A stretch of 64,000 nt of DNA from Chimonanthus salicifolius (taxonomy: Eukaryota > Streptophyta > Magnoliopsida > Laurales > Calycanthaceae). The notes under the pieces are model-generated. The model worked only from the letters and a program-made list of their open reading frames with translations. It was not told the DNA's origin and did no database searches. Both the position numbers and the translations under genes were made by a program. Below are positions 32,827 through 43,918 of the stretch, piece after piece (positions within the stretch are counted from its first letter, which is position 1; the number at the start of each line of letters is the position of its first letter). The DNA lies in the NCBI GenBank assembly GCA_013350335.1, contig CM023538.1, positions 45,440,201 to 45,504,200 of the forward strand, given 5' to 3'.

Positions 32827-34016
32827 ATAGTTCTCATTAGATTTTCACGAGAACTTTGGTTTGTGGGGCTCACAATAGACCTAATAGAACTAATTCCCAC
32901 CTTACACTTATCTATCCCCGTGAGTTGCAAGTTATTCATTTTGGCATAATTTGACTTTTAAATCTCATTCACCTAACTCGATGACTTTCCACCGTTAGAT
33001 AATTTAAAGTTTTAAGGGCCTTAAAAACATGACTTTTTTTATCCAATCAAGATGAATTTTATTGGCGTCATATAAAAGCAAAGGCCTTTAAAACTCATCC
33101 ATCCATGTAAGTCGAGGTGGTGCTCATTGGTTGTTCTTATAAAAGTCTTATGAGAACCATTCTTAGGGCTTTGTCTACGAATATGTGAGAGAGAGAGAGA
33201 GAGAGATAGGGGTTCACCCATGCGATGTCAAGCATGCACAACATTTCATAGGTGGGCCTATGGGGCCCATTTGGGTGGAGTCCCTAAGGTTGGGTACATT
33301 TGAAAGTTATTTTTTGGATGATGCTTCTCATAAAAAACAATGTCAATTGAATTTTAAAAGTCTTGATTTTTAAGGGTAAAAAATCAATAGTAAAAATAAG
33401 AACAGTTTTGCAAGAATTTCAATTCAACATTGAGATCAACTCAGAATGAGTTCAAATTGAGTAAGGACCAAATCACAGGTTAAGATATGATAAAAGGGGT
33501 AAGGGGTTCAAATAGAGTCCAAGTGGGCCCTACTGAGGGGGCCAAAATTGACGTCACCCATCAGTGATATAGTCATTATTTTTCTTTTATTTTCTTCCTC
33601 TCTCATCATTTTTTCTTTTATGTTTTTTTTCTTTTGTTTCTGTATGTTGTTGGTTTTTCTCATATTTTAAAATTTTTCTTCATTTTCCAATTTCTTATTT
33701 GTTATTTCTATTATCCTTCATTTAATATTTTCAACTTTACTAATTTCTTATAATGAACATTTTATTTTTTATAGACTTATATATTTTGTACTTTTCAACT
33801 TATCTAATATGTTATTTTAATAAATTTGATTGTATCTTGACTATTTTTACTTAGTCAAAACTCATTGAGTCTTTAAGTTGACTCAACTATAAGAAATATC
33901 GAGTTGAGTCGAGGTTTCAAAATTTTGAACTATGATCGTGGTCAATAATAATTCAATCAATGATCCATAATTCAACTAATCTAACCCATAACTGAATCTG
34001 ACCCTTGTCTCATGTT
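32827..34016. other. Intergenic sequence, no gene recognised
   Basis: AT-rich, with a (GA)n run at 33186-33207 and T-rich sequence at 33560-33800. Confidence 0.5.
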
Positions 34017-34686
34017 CAGGGCCGGCTAGACAGAAGTTGAGGCCTAAAGCGAAAAATCTAAAAGGCTTTCTTGATATTTAATTAAAATTTTAATTATATA
34101 ATAAAATAAATTTTGAAGATTTAAAAATGTTGATCCCCCCAAATCCATCCAATACCCCCACATACATACTCCAACGGTTGGGGAAAATTTAATTAAAGCT
34201 TATAAAATTGGGATCTTGAACTAATTCAAAAACTAACACAGGAAACCAGAGAACAAATCATCTGATTTCTTCAAAAAAAAAAATTTATTTTTTTGTTTGA
34301 AGTACTACTCAGAGAGAAAAAGGGGTGCTTGCGTCTCCAAATGTTGCTGCCGCCAAAGGAGAAAGAACAGAGAAAGGAGAGGAGAGGAGACGATTTGTTA
34401 AAGGTCTTGGATTAGGTTAAATTAGAGATGGGCACACGGATGCAACTTAAAAGGGGGCTGTTTACGGAAGAGCTCATTTTTTTCACGATTTTACAGCAAA
34501 TAAAGGGGTTTTGTGGCTTTTAAGAATGGATGCCTTAGACAAATAAAGGGTTTTGAGGCTTTTAAGAAAGGATGCTTTAGACAAATGAAGGGGTTCTAAG
34601 GCTTTACCGCAACTAGAATTTCGGACCTTTTCTAAACGCAGGCCTCAAGCGGTGGCTTTTCTTGCTTACAGGTTAAGCCGGCCCTG
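34017..34686. mobile_element. hAT-type non-autonomous transposon, 670 bp
   Basis: Terminal inverted repeats begin CAGGGCCGGCT at both ends (34017 forward; reverse complement at 34686). The flanks are CTCATGTT and CTCATGTC, an 8-bp target duplication with one mismatch. Internally, near-duplicated phrases (aaggggttttgtggctttta and relatives) occur three times at 34503-34605. No transposase. A second member begins at 48903. Confidence 0.8.
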
Positions 34687-34699
34687 CTCATGTCCAAAC

Positions 34700-34885
34700 T
34701 CAATTCATGAATTATTTTAAGACCAACGTGTCTAGGTCTCTTAGAGTACCGGACTAATCTTTGGGGGCATGTGCAAGCGTCTCAATCCACGCACACAAGT
34801 AGCACTATGGAGAGTGGCCCTTTTGTGTTAAGAGTGACTTGAACTCTAGACCTCCCGCGTATGAGGCTGGTTCTTGAACCCAATC
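34700..34885 (-). mobile_element. SINE-like repeat, minus-strand copy
   Basis: The reverse complement carries the B-box-like GAGTTCAAGTCAC (about 34840), then the caaagattagtccggt and ccttggtctt-type 3' body seen at 31462 and 32653. It abuts the right end of the hAT element. Confidence 0.6.
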
Positions 34886-34929
34886 CATGTTCTACATTTT
34901 AAGGGATCTAACCTGACCTATAATATAGC

Positions 34930-35078
34930 CTTATGAAAATCCATAGTGGTTGTCTCTTGTCTTAAGAAGTGAGAGGTTGTGGGTTCAAGTCCATATGGCC
35001 TAACCTTTGTGTGCCCTAGGAGTAGTGGGCTCACCCGTTGGAATTTTACGCTGAGTATCCCGTGGTTTCCCACAGTAA

Positions 35079-35110
<32 letters not shown>

Positions 35111-35112
35111 TG
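34930..35112 (+). mobile_element. SINE-like repeat with (TA)n tail
   Basis: GGTTGTGGGTTCAAGTCC (34974-34991) is a near-consensus Pol III B box. TAGTGGTTGTCTCTTG (34944-34959) is a possible A box about 30 bases upstream. The body continues to gtggtttcccac and ends in about sixteen TA units (35081-35112). It is distinct in body from the 31462 family. Confidence 0.5.
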
Positions 35113-35780
35113 AGACATAAGGTTTTTCTTTAATATCAGATTTTTACAATTCTTTCTGTTGTTATCGCTAAAATCTGTTAATATGCGATGGTAACGATAT
35201 TTTTTTTGAAGTTACAACCACCAATAATTCGGTTTAACTTTTATGATAACTTGAGACAATATTTAGTACAAATATATGTGACACTTGATGACATTTTATT
35301 ATTCAAAAAATGTTAGTCAATGAATTATATTTTGTTTGTTAGATATACTTTTAAAGTATATTTGTTCTTTAATAATAAGTTTGTTAATTGTTATTTTATG
35401 TTTAATTTTTTTTATAATTATCATTGTATATTTTTATTTTCATGTGATTTTTCCAATACTATTTTAATATCTTCATAAAACCTCTAAAATTTCAACATAT
35501 CTAAATACTACTAATAGCTGATAACATATCCTTAGAATGATATTTGAGACATCAAAAATAGTTATAGACATCACATTTTACATACATTAATCAACAGAAA
35601 TTAATTTTTTTTAAAAAACAGAATATATAGTGAATGTAAATATTTCTTAAAAAAAAAAATTCTCCTCAAATGACTCACCTTCTTTCATCAAAATTTTAAT
35701 ACAAAAGATCCACGTGTCAAAAGAGACCTCACTCTGATTAAATTCACTATGTACAACCCACCAAAGCTGCATTTGCATAG
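35113..35780. other. AT-rich intergenic sequence, no gene recognised
   Basis: Nothing recognisable apart from ccaaagctgcatttg (35761-35775), which is the start of the unit that recurs at 47100. Confidence 0.5.
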
Positions 35781-35788
35781 GGTAGAGA
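35781..35788. repeat. Target duplication of hAT MITE, left
   Basis: GGTAGAGA, identical to 47001-47008 across the whole nest. Confidence 0.85.
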
Positions 35789-35982
35789 TAGGGCCGCAAC
35801 TTGGGTCGAGTGGGTCGGGTTCTTTAAAACTCAACCTGACCGTAGTTGATATATATGAAATCCGATCTGACCCAACCGACCCAAATTCTCAACCCGATTC
35901 TCAGAACCCAACCCGACCCGAATTCTAATCTGAATTCTGACCTGACCCTCATTTTGAACCTATTTTAAACTAATTTTAACTG

Positions 35983-35987
35983 GGTCG
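35983..35987. repeat. Target duplication of element D, left
   Basis: GGTCG, identical to 46826-46830. Confidence 0.92.
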
Positions 35988-36645
35988 TGTAACGCCCGCC
36001 CATTTGCACTATATTTCAGAGTCTATTTTTTTTTTTTTTTAAATCAAAGTGATAACGGCGTGGACGTCACGACGCGAGTTAAGTCCGAGCTTCTAAAGCC
36101 CGGCTCTTAACTGGCCAACCCTACGCGTGCGCAAGACGAAGCCCACTAGCACTGTTCACGCGTAGGAAGTAAGCTCGCGGAATATCATTACATGCAGAAC
36201 ATTGTGATAGATACTATCCTACCAATTTTAGATAAAAGGGAAGGTACATCATTGAATTACCAAAATCCCTCATAGTCATAAAGTCTAAATATGAGATCCA
36301 TACCATAGCAGGAAATCCAAGCTTATTACAATCCAACAAAACTAGGCTACTTAATTACAACTTTTCCAAAATAAACTTTAATAAACAAAGTAGCTGCTTC
36401 CCCAAGCTCCTAAGCTTGATTCCCGTCTCGTCCACTGTTTCCTCTGTCTCCTGCGTCACCAGCTAGGGTGGAAGTAGGGCGTTAGTCAACGCGCCCAGTA
36501 GGACTCCGGGTAAAGCTAGCACATGGATTAGTAATAACAAGCATACTAATAGAAATATGATAAAACCATATGATAGATGTCATGCCATGGGTGTCTATGT
36601 CATATGTCCCACCCATCATCCATACCATCATGCTGTCATATCCCC

Positions 36646-36903
36646 CTTGACGGTACAACTTCGTCAAGATATAAACATCCCAAATCATCCCCCTGGACGG
36701 CAAGACCTCGTCCTGATATACACAATCACAATTCATTCCCCTTGACGGCAAAAACCTCGTCAAGATATAAACATCCCAAATCATCCCCCCCTGGACAGCA
36801 AAACCTCGTCCAGATATACACAATCACAATTCATTCCCGTTGACGGTAAGACCCCGTCAAGGTGTTCCTTATGGTACCCCCTTGATGGATGAATCACATT
36901 AAG
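36646..36903 (-). repeat. Hairpin array with co-varying stems (3' LTR of D)
   Basis: Six tandem units of 42-50 bases, each a 6-7-bp inverted repeat with a 9-10-base loop: CTTGACG/CGTCAAG (36646-36668), CTGGACG/CGTCCTG (36693-36715), CTTGACG/CGTCAAG (36741-36764), CTGGACA/CGTCCAG (36791-36813), TTGACG/CGTCAA (36840-36860), CTTGATG/CATTAAG (36881-36903). Linkers alternate between ataaacatcccaaatca and atacacaatcacaattca. Where one arm changes, the other arm tends to change to match. Confidence 0.85.
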
Positions 36904-37706
36904 ATATCCCCATGTTTGGTTCTCGGTCGCCCCGACGGAGCATAGACTCCGGTTCCATTTCATCTTTTCCCTTTCATATCCCTCCCATGTCATGCATGAG
37001 ATGTAGATGCCATGTGCCATGTAATAAATATGATAGTACAAACCATGGCTTTAATAATCTCATCAATAAAACATATGATTTGATTACCACAAATAGGACA
37101 AGTAAAACATTAATATTCACATCATAATCTTAAAACCCATATTAAAAAAAAATCATATGCTTATTAAAATAAAACCAGGAAAAATCCATACATAACACAT
37201 AATCCAAGGCTTACAAAAAGGTAGGAATCCTATCGAATACTGATAGCGTCCCTTTCCGTTTTTGCCTAATAATTTCGATCGCTGATCGCGTACCGTTTGC
37301 AATATGCCAATACCTTATTATACATTTTCCAAGTTAGTCTATATCTTATCCATGATTAAGTCTCTAACTGATCATAAACCTAGGTCCATTAATGATCTTT
37401 AATCATGTTACAAAGTTATCATAAATCAGCCCTTATCTTAGCCTCTTTTTCCATTGATTAAAAACACATCCATAAATCCAATTTTGGCCATTTTAAATAT
37501 TCCGGTTTGCGAGCCTAAAACGCAGCATCTATCCGTTTCATTTAGGTACATTCTAAGTCCAAAATTCATCCATAACTTAGATCCATTAAGGATTCATTAA
37601 TCATGATCTAGCATCATCAGATCAGTCCCTTTAATTTAATATCATCTCCATTTACCCTACCGGACTAGTAGTGTCTTAGAAAATATTCAAAAACTGTACA
37701 TTTCAA

Positions 37707-38172
37707 TTCAGTCGACTGAACAATGAGTTCAGTCGACTGAATCATGGGTTCGGTCGACTGAATCACAGATTCAGTCGGCTGATTTTGAATCAGATCGTCT
37801 GTTTGTCTTACCAGTTTATTTTCAGTCGACTGAAAGCACATTCAGTTGGCTGAACTATCAACCCTCCGTTTCGTGTTTAATAAGCATTCCTTCAGTCGAC
37901 TGAATCATATATTCAGTCGGCTGAAACTTCCAGAACCCTTTTCTTATCCGAGACGTTTGTGTTCAGTCGACTGAATCATCAGATTCAGTCGGCTGAAACT
38001 CCCAGAAACTCCTTCTGTTTTCAGCCACCATTAGTTCAGTCGACTGAAACTCTAGTTCAGTCGGCTGAAACTCCCAGAAGCTCGTTTCTGATTCGTCCAT
38101 TATCAGTTCAGTCGGCTGAAACTCCCAGAACTTCGTTTCTGGTTCGTTCATTATCTGTTCAGTCGACTGACT
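37707..38172 (-). repeat. Array of TTCAGTCGACTGAA palindromes (3' LTR of D)
   Basis: About fourteen sites: some eight with the palindromic core GTCGAC (37707, 37728, 37749, 37823 and so on) and six with GTCGGC or GTTGGC. From about 37890 on, GTCGAC and GTCGGC sites mostly alternate within a unit of about 72 bases that also contains gaaactcccagaa. Confidence 0.9.
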
Positions 38173-38887
38173 GTTTTGTCAGTCCTTTCCATTGCATGTT
38201 TTGTACTTCCTTCCTTCGCGATTTCTCTTAAAAGAGCCATAACGGCATGTTTGGAAATACTTACAATCCTTGGTTTTCCCGGTTGTCTCTTGCTCCTCTT
38301 GTTCCTTAGTCTTTCTCCTTCTTCTTCCTCCTTGATACTCGGCCAATGGTGAGCTTGATTAAGGTAAGGTCACCAAGGCTTGGTTTGGCCAAGGTGTAGC
38401 AGTTTTGAGAGAGGAAAACGGAGGTGGGAATGGGAAAATATCTCAAGTCTTGGGTCTTGAGTGATCGGTCAACCTTGGGTTTTCTTCTTCCCTTCTAAAT
38501 CTCTTTCTCTTTGGTGTTTTCTTTGTCTTGCAAGAGGGAGGACGGTTTGGAGAGGAGAGGGAGAGAGTGATAAGAGAAAAGAGATGGAAAACCATCTCCC
38601 ATGTAATCTTGGTCTTGTCCCATCGACCAAGAAAATCATAAAGGGGGGGTATGGCCTTGCATGCCCCCAATTTTTAGGTCATTTTCTCCTTAGTGGGGGT
38701 GGTTGGAATGGGTTTGAGTCACCACTCATTTCAATGAGTTTGGTGAGTCAAATAAGATGGAAATCATCTTGACTCACCTCCTCTCCTATGTGACTTACTC
38801 CATTATTTAATTTATTACTTAACTTAGCCCCTTTAATTTTTATAATTTAATTTCTATTTATTTCCCTTCAATTCTTTATGAATCCAC

Positions 38888-39140
38888 CCATGGTTGACCA
38901 AGTCAACCATGGTGGCCGGCCCCACCAATTTCTTAGCCAACCGCCACCTCACTTGATGAGGTGGAGGTGGACCCCACTTGATTATGCCCCTTAGTCTATT
39001 CAAGACTAAACTTAGGTGTTTTACATTAATTAAATCAACTTTATTTACTTGGGTCCTCTCTAATTCCATTTTGACTCATCCATGGTTGACCAAGTCAACC
39101 ATGATGGTCGGCCCCACCTTTTTCCTTGGTCCACATGCCA
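38888..39140 (-). repeat. Duplicated U3 block with two strong hairpins (3' LTR of D)
   Basis: Blocks 38865-39003 and 39057-39197 are related. In the first, 38888-38912 is a perfect inverted repeat with 11-base arms (CCATGGTTGAC and GTCAACCATGG) around CAA. 38944-38964 has 8-base arms (CCACCTCA and TGAGGTGG) around CTTGA. The second block keeps both with small changes. They lie upstream of the probable transcription start in the sense direction. Confidence 0.8.
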
Positions 39141-39501
39141 CTTCACTTGATGAGGTGGAGGTGGGCCCCACTTGATTATACCGTCTTGATTATTTCCTCA
39201 TTAACTTAGGTGATCAATTCAATCTATTCTCCTTATTGGGTCATCATTGGACCCATGGCCCAATTATATTTATTTTCTTACCATTTACCTTGGGGTTTGA
39301 ATCAATTTTGATCCGTTGGGTCCCACATGGTTATCGGGCCCTTTTTTTTTTTTTTTTGTCCATTATTGACCCCTTTAAATGACTTCTATCCAATCCATGG
39401 TCCGTTGGACCATACTTGGGCATTTGCCCAAATTTTTGATCCATTTGACATCCATGACATCAAAATTCCCATTTTTCCATTATTAAAATAAATAATTGCC
39501 A

Positions 39502-39527
39502 TATATATATATATATATATATATATT
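39502..39527 (-). repeat. (TA)n microsatellite in D 3' LTR
   Basis: About 13 TA units. The same site in the other LTR (46762-46801) has about 20, a length change since insertion. Confidence 0.9.
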
Positions 39528-39556
39528 GATTTAAAAATTCGGGCTATTACAATAGA

Positions 39557-39566
39557 ATCCTCTTTT
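39557..39566 (-). promoter_or_regulatory. Polypurine tract of element D
   Basis: The sense strand reads AAAAGAGGATT just before the LTR start TGTAATAGCC (39551), preceded by the gggacgaaaattt phrase common to chromovirus 3' ends. Confidence 0.7.
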
Positions 39567-39613
39567 AAAATTTTCGTCCCGAAAATTCGAGTGAAGTAGG
39601 GGTTCTGAACATC

Positions 39614-40470
39614 TCATGTAAAGAGCTTCGGATAAACGGCTTTCATCTCCGACTCAAGTTCCCAAGTGGTCTCTTCATTGCCATGTCGTTCCCATACCAC
39701 TTTGACGAACTGAATGGCACGGTTCCGCAACACCCTTTGTCCGCTTCTGATTACTCTGACCTGCTTCTCCACATATGTCACATCGCTTTGTATATCTATG
39801 TCTTGAACATTCAACACATGAGAAGGATCGGGATTGTACTTTCTTAACATGGATACATGGAATACATCATGTAGAGATGATAATTGTGGAGGGAGTGTCA
39901 ACTGATAAGCTACTCCTCCCACACTCTTCTAAATCGAAAATGACCCCACAAATCTAGGCGACAGTTTCCCTTTCTTCCAAAACCTCATGTGCCCCTTCCG
40001 TGGTGAGACTTTTAAGAACACTAAGTCTCCCATGTAATCTTATGATTTCCCGAATGTACCGTCTACCCAAAGTCTCTGATGAATCTGTCATCTTGATGGG
40101 AAGGAAATGTGCAGACTTGGTCAATCGGTCCACTATGACCTTTATCGCATCGTTGCCCTTTGACGACCTTGGCAACCCTGTCACAAAGTCCATGGATATG
40201 TGCTCCCACTTCCATTCTGGCACCGGTAAGGGTGCGAGTAAGCCTGGTGGTTTCCGATGTTCTGCCTTAACCTGCTGACAAGTTAAGCAACGAGTAACAA
40301 ACTCTGCCACATCTTTCTTAAGTCCATGCCACCAATAGTGCCTCTAGAGATCATGATACATCTTGGTGCTGCCCGGGTGGATAAAGAGTTTAGTTTGGTG
40401 TGCTTCAATCAGCAACTCCCTTCTGCAATTCTTAGGTACACATGTCCTGCCTCGGGACATAAGGCCCTAT
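39614..40470 (-). pseudogene. Element D integrase and chromodomain-like C-terminus, with core deletion
   Basis: On the sense strand: an HHCC zinc domain (EAH...IHPGSTKMYHDL, one stop, then FVTRCLTCQQVKAEH), the linker PPGLLAPLPVPEWKWE, core Asp 1 in MDFVTGLP and Asp 2 in VIVDRLTKSAHF, both intact. After YIREIIRLHG the sequence jumps, with a frame change, to the KVSPRKGHMRFWKKGKL motif, so the segment with the catalytic Glu is lost. Then LHDVFHVSMLRKYNPDPSHV and a tail with RVLRNRAI, VKVVWERHGNEETTWE and YPKLF, the chromodomain-like end of Tekay/Del chromoviruses (39614-39922 open). It is non-functional as an integrase. The chromodomain end is the best preserved part. Confidence 0.88.
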
Positions 40471-41579
40471 CCTGGTCGTAACTCTTATTCTGGTACCATC
40501 TCGTCTGTAGATATCTTGTCCATATCTCCTCCATTTGTGGGTCTATTCGTTGTTCCCGTTCAATTGTGTCAAGTATCTCTTAATTACATCAACACCACTC
40601 ATATCAACCTATGAGTTTCATTCTTGCGGAATTTACTCTGTCTCATGTTATCTCCTTTTTCTCATGAATCCATTTGCATTCTTATGTAGATTAACGTATT
40701 TTATTTCACTTTTACCCGCTACCAAGACATTTCCCATACATATTCATCCAACACGTTCTTTCGTCTATTCTCTGTGTGAGGTAGCCTGCCAGTACGAGCC
40801 TATGCTCAAGTCCTTTGCTGATTCCATTTCAACTAGGTTTCTAGCTGCACCCTCCTGGAACTCCATCGGCTAACTACAGAGTCAGCTAGCTAGACTAACT
40901 CGGCAGTCGCCCATAACTTCCCATTCGAGTTTCACTAGACTCCTATCTTTCCCATTAACTACCCCTCCAAAACTTAGCACCTCTTCATTTGCACATAAGT
41001 TACTATATGACTAACCTTTTTGTTCATAACCTCCACGATACCAATACCCGGCATCAATCCAAATCACCATGGGAACCCTCGTCCATGGTTAATAACCATC
41101 CATGAATATAACCCTCCTATGGGTATAATCCATTCATGGGTATACTAATACCTACGTAGGACTATTCAGTCTACCGTAGGGCTAACAAGTCTAACATACT
41201 ACCCACGCGTCGACTACAAAATAAAATGTCCATTATAAAACTCACGTGTTAACTTATAGAGCCAACTGTATCCATCGGGGAACCGACATACTCACCAATA
41301 ACCATCATCGTCTACCAACAGGGAATAATACAGTAAGTGTAGTGAACATTTATTGCACTAATAACATACGTGAAGGCAGTAGGTACAAGAGAGTAGAATG
41401 TTCTCAATTTAAATAATGCATAAACATATGAACTACAACTACTGCCATACCTCGAACCACCGAATGATCCATTGTCTTTGGAAAAGAAATCGTAGCGTTC
41501 AGTTGTCTCGACTCTGTCGGAATAGGTGCCCTTCCTGTCAGGTCATGTGCTCTAGGCCCCTATGGATGAGCTGATCGAG
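40471..41579 (-). other. Element D internal region without recognisable domains
   Basis: This is where protease, reverse transcriptase and RNase H should be. No DSGA, DMDWL, YxDD or RNase H motif was found in any frame. The sequence is AC-rich and full of stops. It is either replaced by unrelated sequence or a scrambled remnant of pol. Confidence 0.55.
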
Positions 41580-41969
41580 CTAGATAACGGCGAGGACCTC
41601 TGAAGTGCGAAGATCTATAGTTCTGTGGACACTCTCTTTTAAAATGCCCCTGCTGACCACACTGGAAACAGGAACCGCCAGTAGAGGTGAAGGTCTCCAA
41701 AAGTTGGGTCTGAATCTCTTGTGAGGGCGAAAGGTATTTACCCCACTCTGACCTCTTCGGTCCTGTGTTTCATTTCCGTTCAAGAGTTGTTGAATCACGT
41801 AAGTGACTAGAGCTTGCACTACGTTTTGTAGCTCGGGTGTTATCACTGAAATATTCACGCTATTCTGTGCTTCCTCCTGATGAGGTTGCTGTACCTCTTC
41901 TTCCAAATAAGGCTGTTGTACTTTTTCTTTCCCACACAGGCATTGTCGAGTTCTTTTCTTCGGAGGCAT
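41580..41969 (-). pseudogene. Element D gag remnant
   Basis: Starts MPPKKRTRQCLC at 41969, the usual basic N-terminus of Tekay/Del gag, followed by a Q/E-rich segment with a short tandem (QQPYLEEEVQQPHQEE). The zinc knuckle CFQCGQQGHFKREC (41629-41670) is a perfect CX2CX4HX4C but lies in a different frame from the start, so a frameshift separates them. The capsid core of about 200 residues between them is missing. A near-normal nucleocapsid motif in a broken frame suggests recent decay. Confidence 0.8.
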
Positions 41970-42170
41970 TTTCCCTAAGTCATAAAAAAATTCACTGGCT
42001 TAGTTCCTTCATAATTTCATAAGTTGCATATTTCCTTTAGAAGTCATTTAAACTTCTATCATATCACAAAGGTTGATAGGGTTAAAAATAAACTCTCTAA
42101 AATAACAGAACGCACCCACAACCCTTACAAAACAATCCTCTTTGAATGACCTTTCTTACTACTCCCCAAC

Positions 42171-42407
42171 CTAACCTTTCGTAGAAGACCCTGCATCATC
42201 CTCAAACACAAAAGAACTGTCAGGGCACGACATCGACATGTGACCCAGCACTCCACATGTCAAACAAGGTATTATCCCTGATCTTCCAACATAAGGACAG
42301 CTAGTCCTTTCTTTCCCGTGTCCATGTAGCCCACAAACCGGGCATACCACTTCAAAAGGGTAGGGATAGTATGCGCAGTTGTGCCCCAACCTGGTTGCAC
42401 AACTCAT
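42171..42407 (-). pseudogene. Extra reading frame with two zinc knuckles upstream of gag in element D
   Basis: 78 codons open from ATG 42407, beginning MSCATRLGHNC. Two cysteine-histidine clusters: CPVCGLHGHGKERTSC (CX2CX4HX6C) and CLTCGVLGHMSMSC (classic CX2CX4HX4C), followed by an acidic tail. Reading back on the sense strand, a related frame runs from about 42630 (MSSDGEYMELWDKG) with two stops and a frameshift, so the original frame was probably 140-160 codons. It sits between the primer site (43251) and the gag start (41969), where chromoviruses normally have only leader. Origin unknown: a captured cellular CCHC protein, an element-specific accessory gene, or a duplicated nucleocapsid. 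Confidence 0.6.
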
Positions 42408-42714
42408 ACCAATAATCGGGTCATATTTCCCTTACTAACTTTCTTATCATCGGAAAATCTCCCACATTCTCTTCAGGAAGAGATACTAAATTCTATCCCT
42501 CTTTCTCAGGAGGTCCCTTCTGAAAGTCCATGCCAACTTCTATGCTAGAAGCGGACAGCAAATCTATGAAACACCTAGGGGTTCCCTTATCCCATAACTC
42601 CATGTACTCTCCGTCACTGGACATATCTGTGTCATAGAATACAATAGAATACACAACCCTCATCCACAACAGTTTCCAATAAAACCAATCTAGGTGTTGG
42701 GAATTTTCCTATAT

Positions 42715-43045
42715 ATAACACAACGTATTTTGGGGAAAATTTTCCAAATTAGCACACTCAGTTTTGGGAATAACATCCCAAAGTACCAATACTTGTTCCA
42801 TTTGGTGAGAACGGGGAAACTTTCCTACGTTTGATAAATCCATCACTGTTCCATTAATTGGGGAAAACTAGATTTGTTTTCTCATTTTGGGGGAAATTTT
42901 CCTAAGTATCACTGTTTTTCTTTCCATTTGGGGGGAAATTGCCAAATGAGCACACTTGGTTTGGGGAAAAACTTCCCATCTAGCTATGTTTATCCATTTT
43001 TGTGAAATTGGGGAAAATTTTCCTACGTTTGATAAATCCCTCAAT
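42715..43045 (-). repeat. GGGGAAAATTTTCC palindrome repeats in element D leader
   Basis: Six to eight imperfect copies of GGGGAAAATTTTCC (42732, 42808, 42857, 42884, 42929, 42975, 43012) interspersed with two other repeated phrases (cctacgtttgataaatcc at 42822 and 43022; aattagcacactcagttttggg at 42748 and its relative at 42945). They lie just inside the primer site. Confidence 0.75.
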
Positions 43046-43250
43046 GTTACAACGATCCTACTTCCCTTATTATCATTTTCTTACTTCAAATGTGACGCTC
43101 AGATTGAATTTTCAGTCTGAGTCAATCGAAGTAGATTAACCCGGCCCCCGTGCAGCGGACTCCGAAGAGTCGGTCAGTTGGGATTCTTATCCGTCAGTGA
43201 GACGTGAAACCGTCTTAATCATACTTCGAGAGGTTCATTCTTCCGATTTC

Positions 43251-43262
43251 GCTCTGATACCA
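43251..43262 (-). promoter_or_regulatory. Primer-binding site of element D (initiator tRNA-Met)
   Basis: The sense strand reads TGGTATCAGAGC, an exact match to the standard plant site, two bases from the LTR end at 43265. Confidence 0.95.
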
Positions 43263-43918
43263 ACTGTAACACCCGCCCATTTGCACTATATTTCAGAGTC
43301 TATTTTTTTTTTTAAATCAAAGTGATAATGGCGCGAACGCCACGACGCAAGTTAAGTCTGAGCTTCTAAAGCCCGGCCCTTAACTGGCCAACCCTACGCG
43401 TGCGCGGGACGAAGCCCACGAGCACGGTTCACGCGTAGGAAGTAAGCTCGCGGAATATCATTACATGCGGAATATTGTGATAGATACTATCCTACCAGTT
43501 TTAGATAGAAGGGAAGGTACATCATTGAATTTCCAAAATCCCTCATAGTCATAAAGTCTAAATATGAGATCCATACCATAGCAGGAAATCCAAACTTATT
43601 ACAATCCGACAAAACTAGGCTACTTAATTACAACTTTTCCAAAATAAACTTTAATAAACAAAGTAGCTACTTCCCCAAGCTCCTAAGCTTGATTCCCGTC
43701 TCGTCCACTGTTTCCTCTGTCTCCTGCGTCACCAGCTAGGGTGGAAGTAGGGCGTTAGTTAACGCGCCCAGTAGGACTCCGGGTAAAGCTAGCACATGGA
43801 TTAGTAATAACAAGCATACTAATAGAAATATGATAAAACCATATGATGGATGCCATGCCATGGGAGTCTATGTCATATGTCCCACCCATCATCCATACCA
43901 TCATGCTGTCATATCCCC

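Larger units (their letters stand above)
35988..39551 (-). repeat. Element D 3' LTR
   Basis: 3564 bases, plus-strand TGTAACGCCC to GCTATTACA. On the sense strand U3 comes first (39551 downward) with a (TA)n run and two near-repeat blocks holding hairpins. A CT-rich leader follows (around 38590 downward), then the TTCAGTCGACTGAA array (37707-38172) and the 48-bp hairpin array (36646-36903). It contains no gene. Open frames inside it are shared with the other LTR and have no known domain. Confidence 0.93.

Noticed and set aside
36646..36903. CRISPR-like regular repeat-spacer array
   Set aside because: Plant nuclear context, alternating linkers that are themselves repeated, and location in an LTR. 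Spacers are not unique.
36577..38772. Several frames of 60-113 codons inside the D LTRs, present in both LTRs
   Set aside because: They follow the hairpin and palindrome arrays. Presence in both copies reflects LTR identity and not selection on protein.
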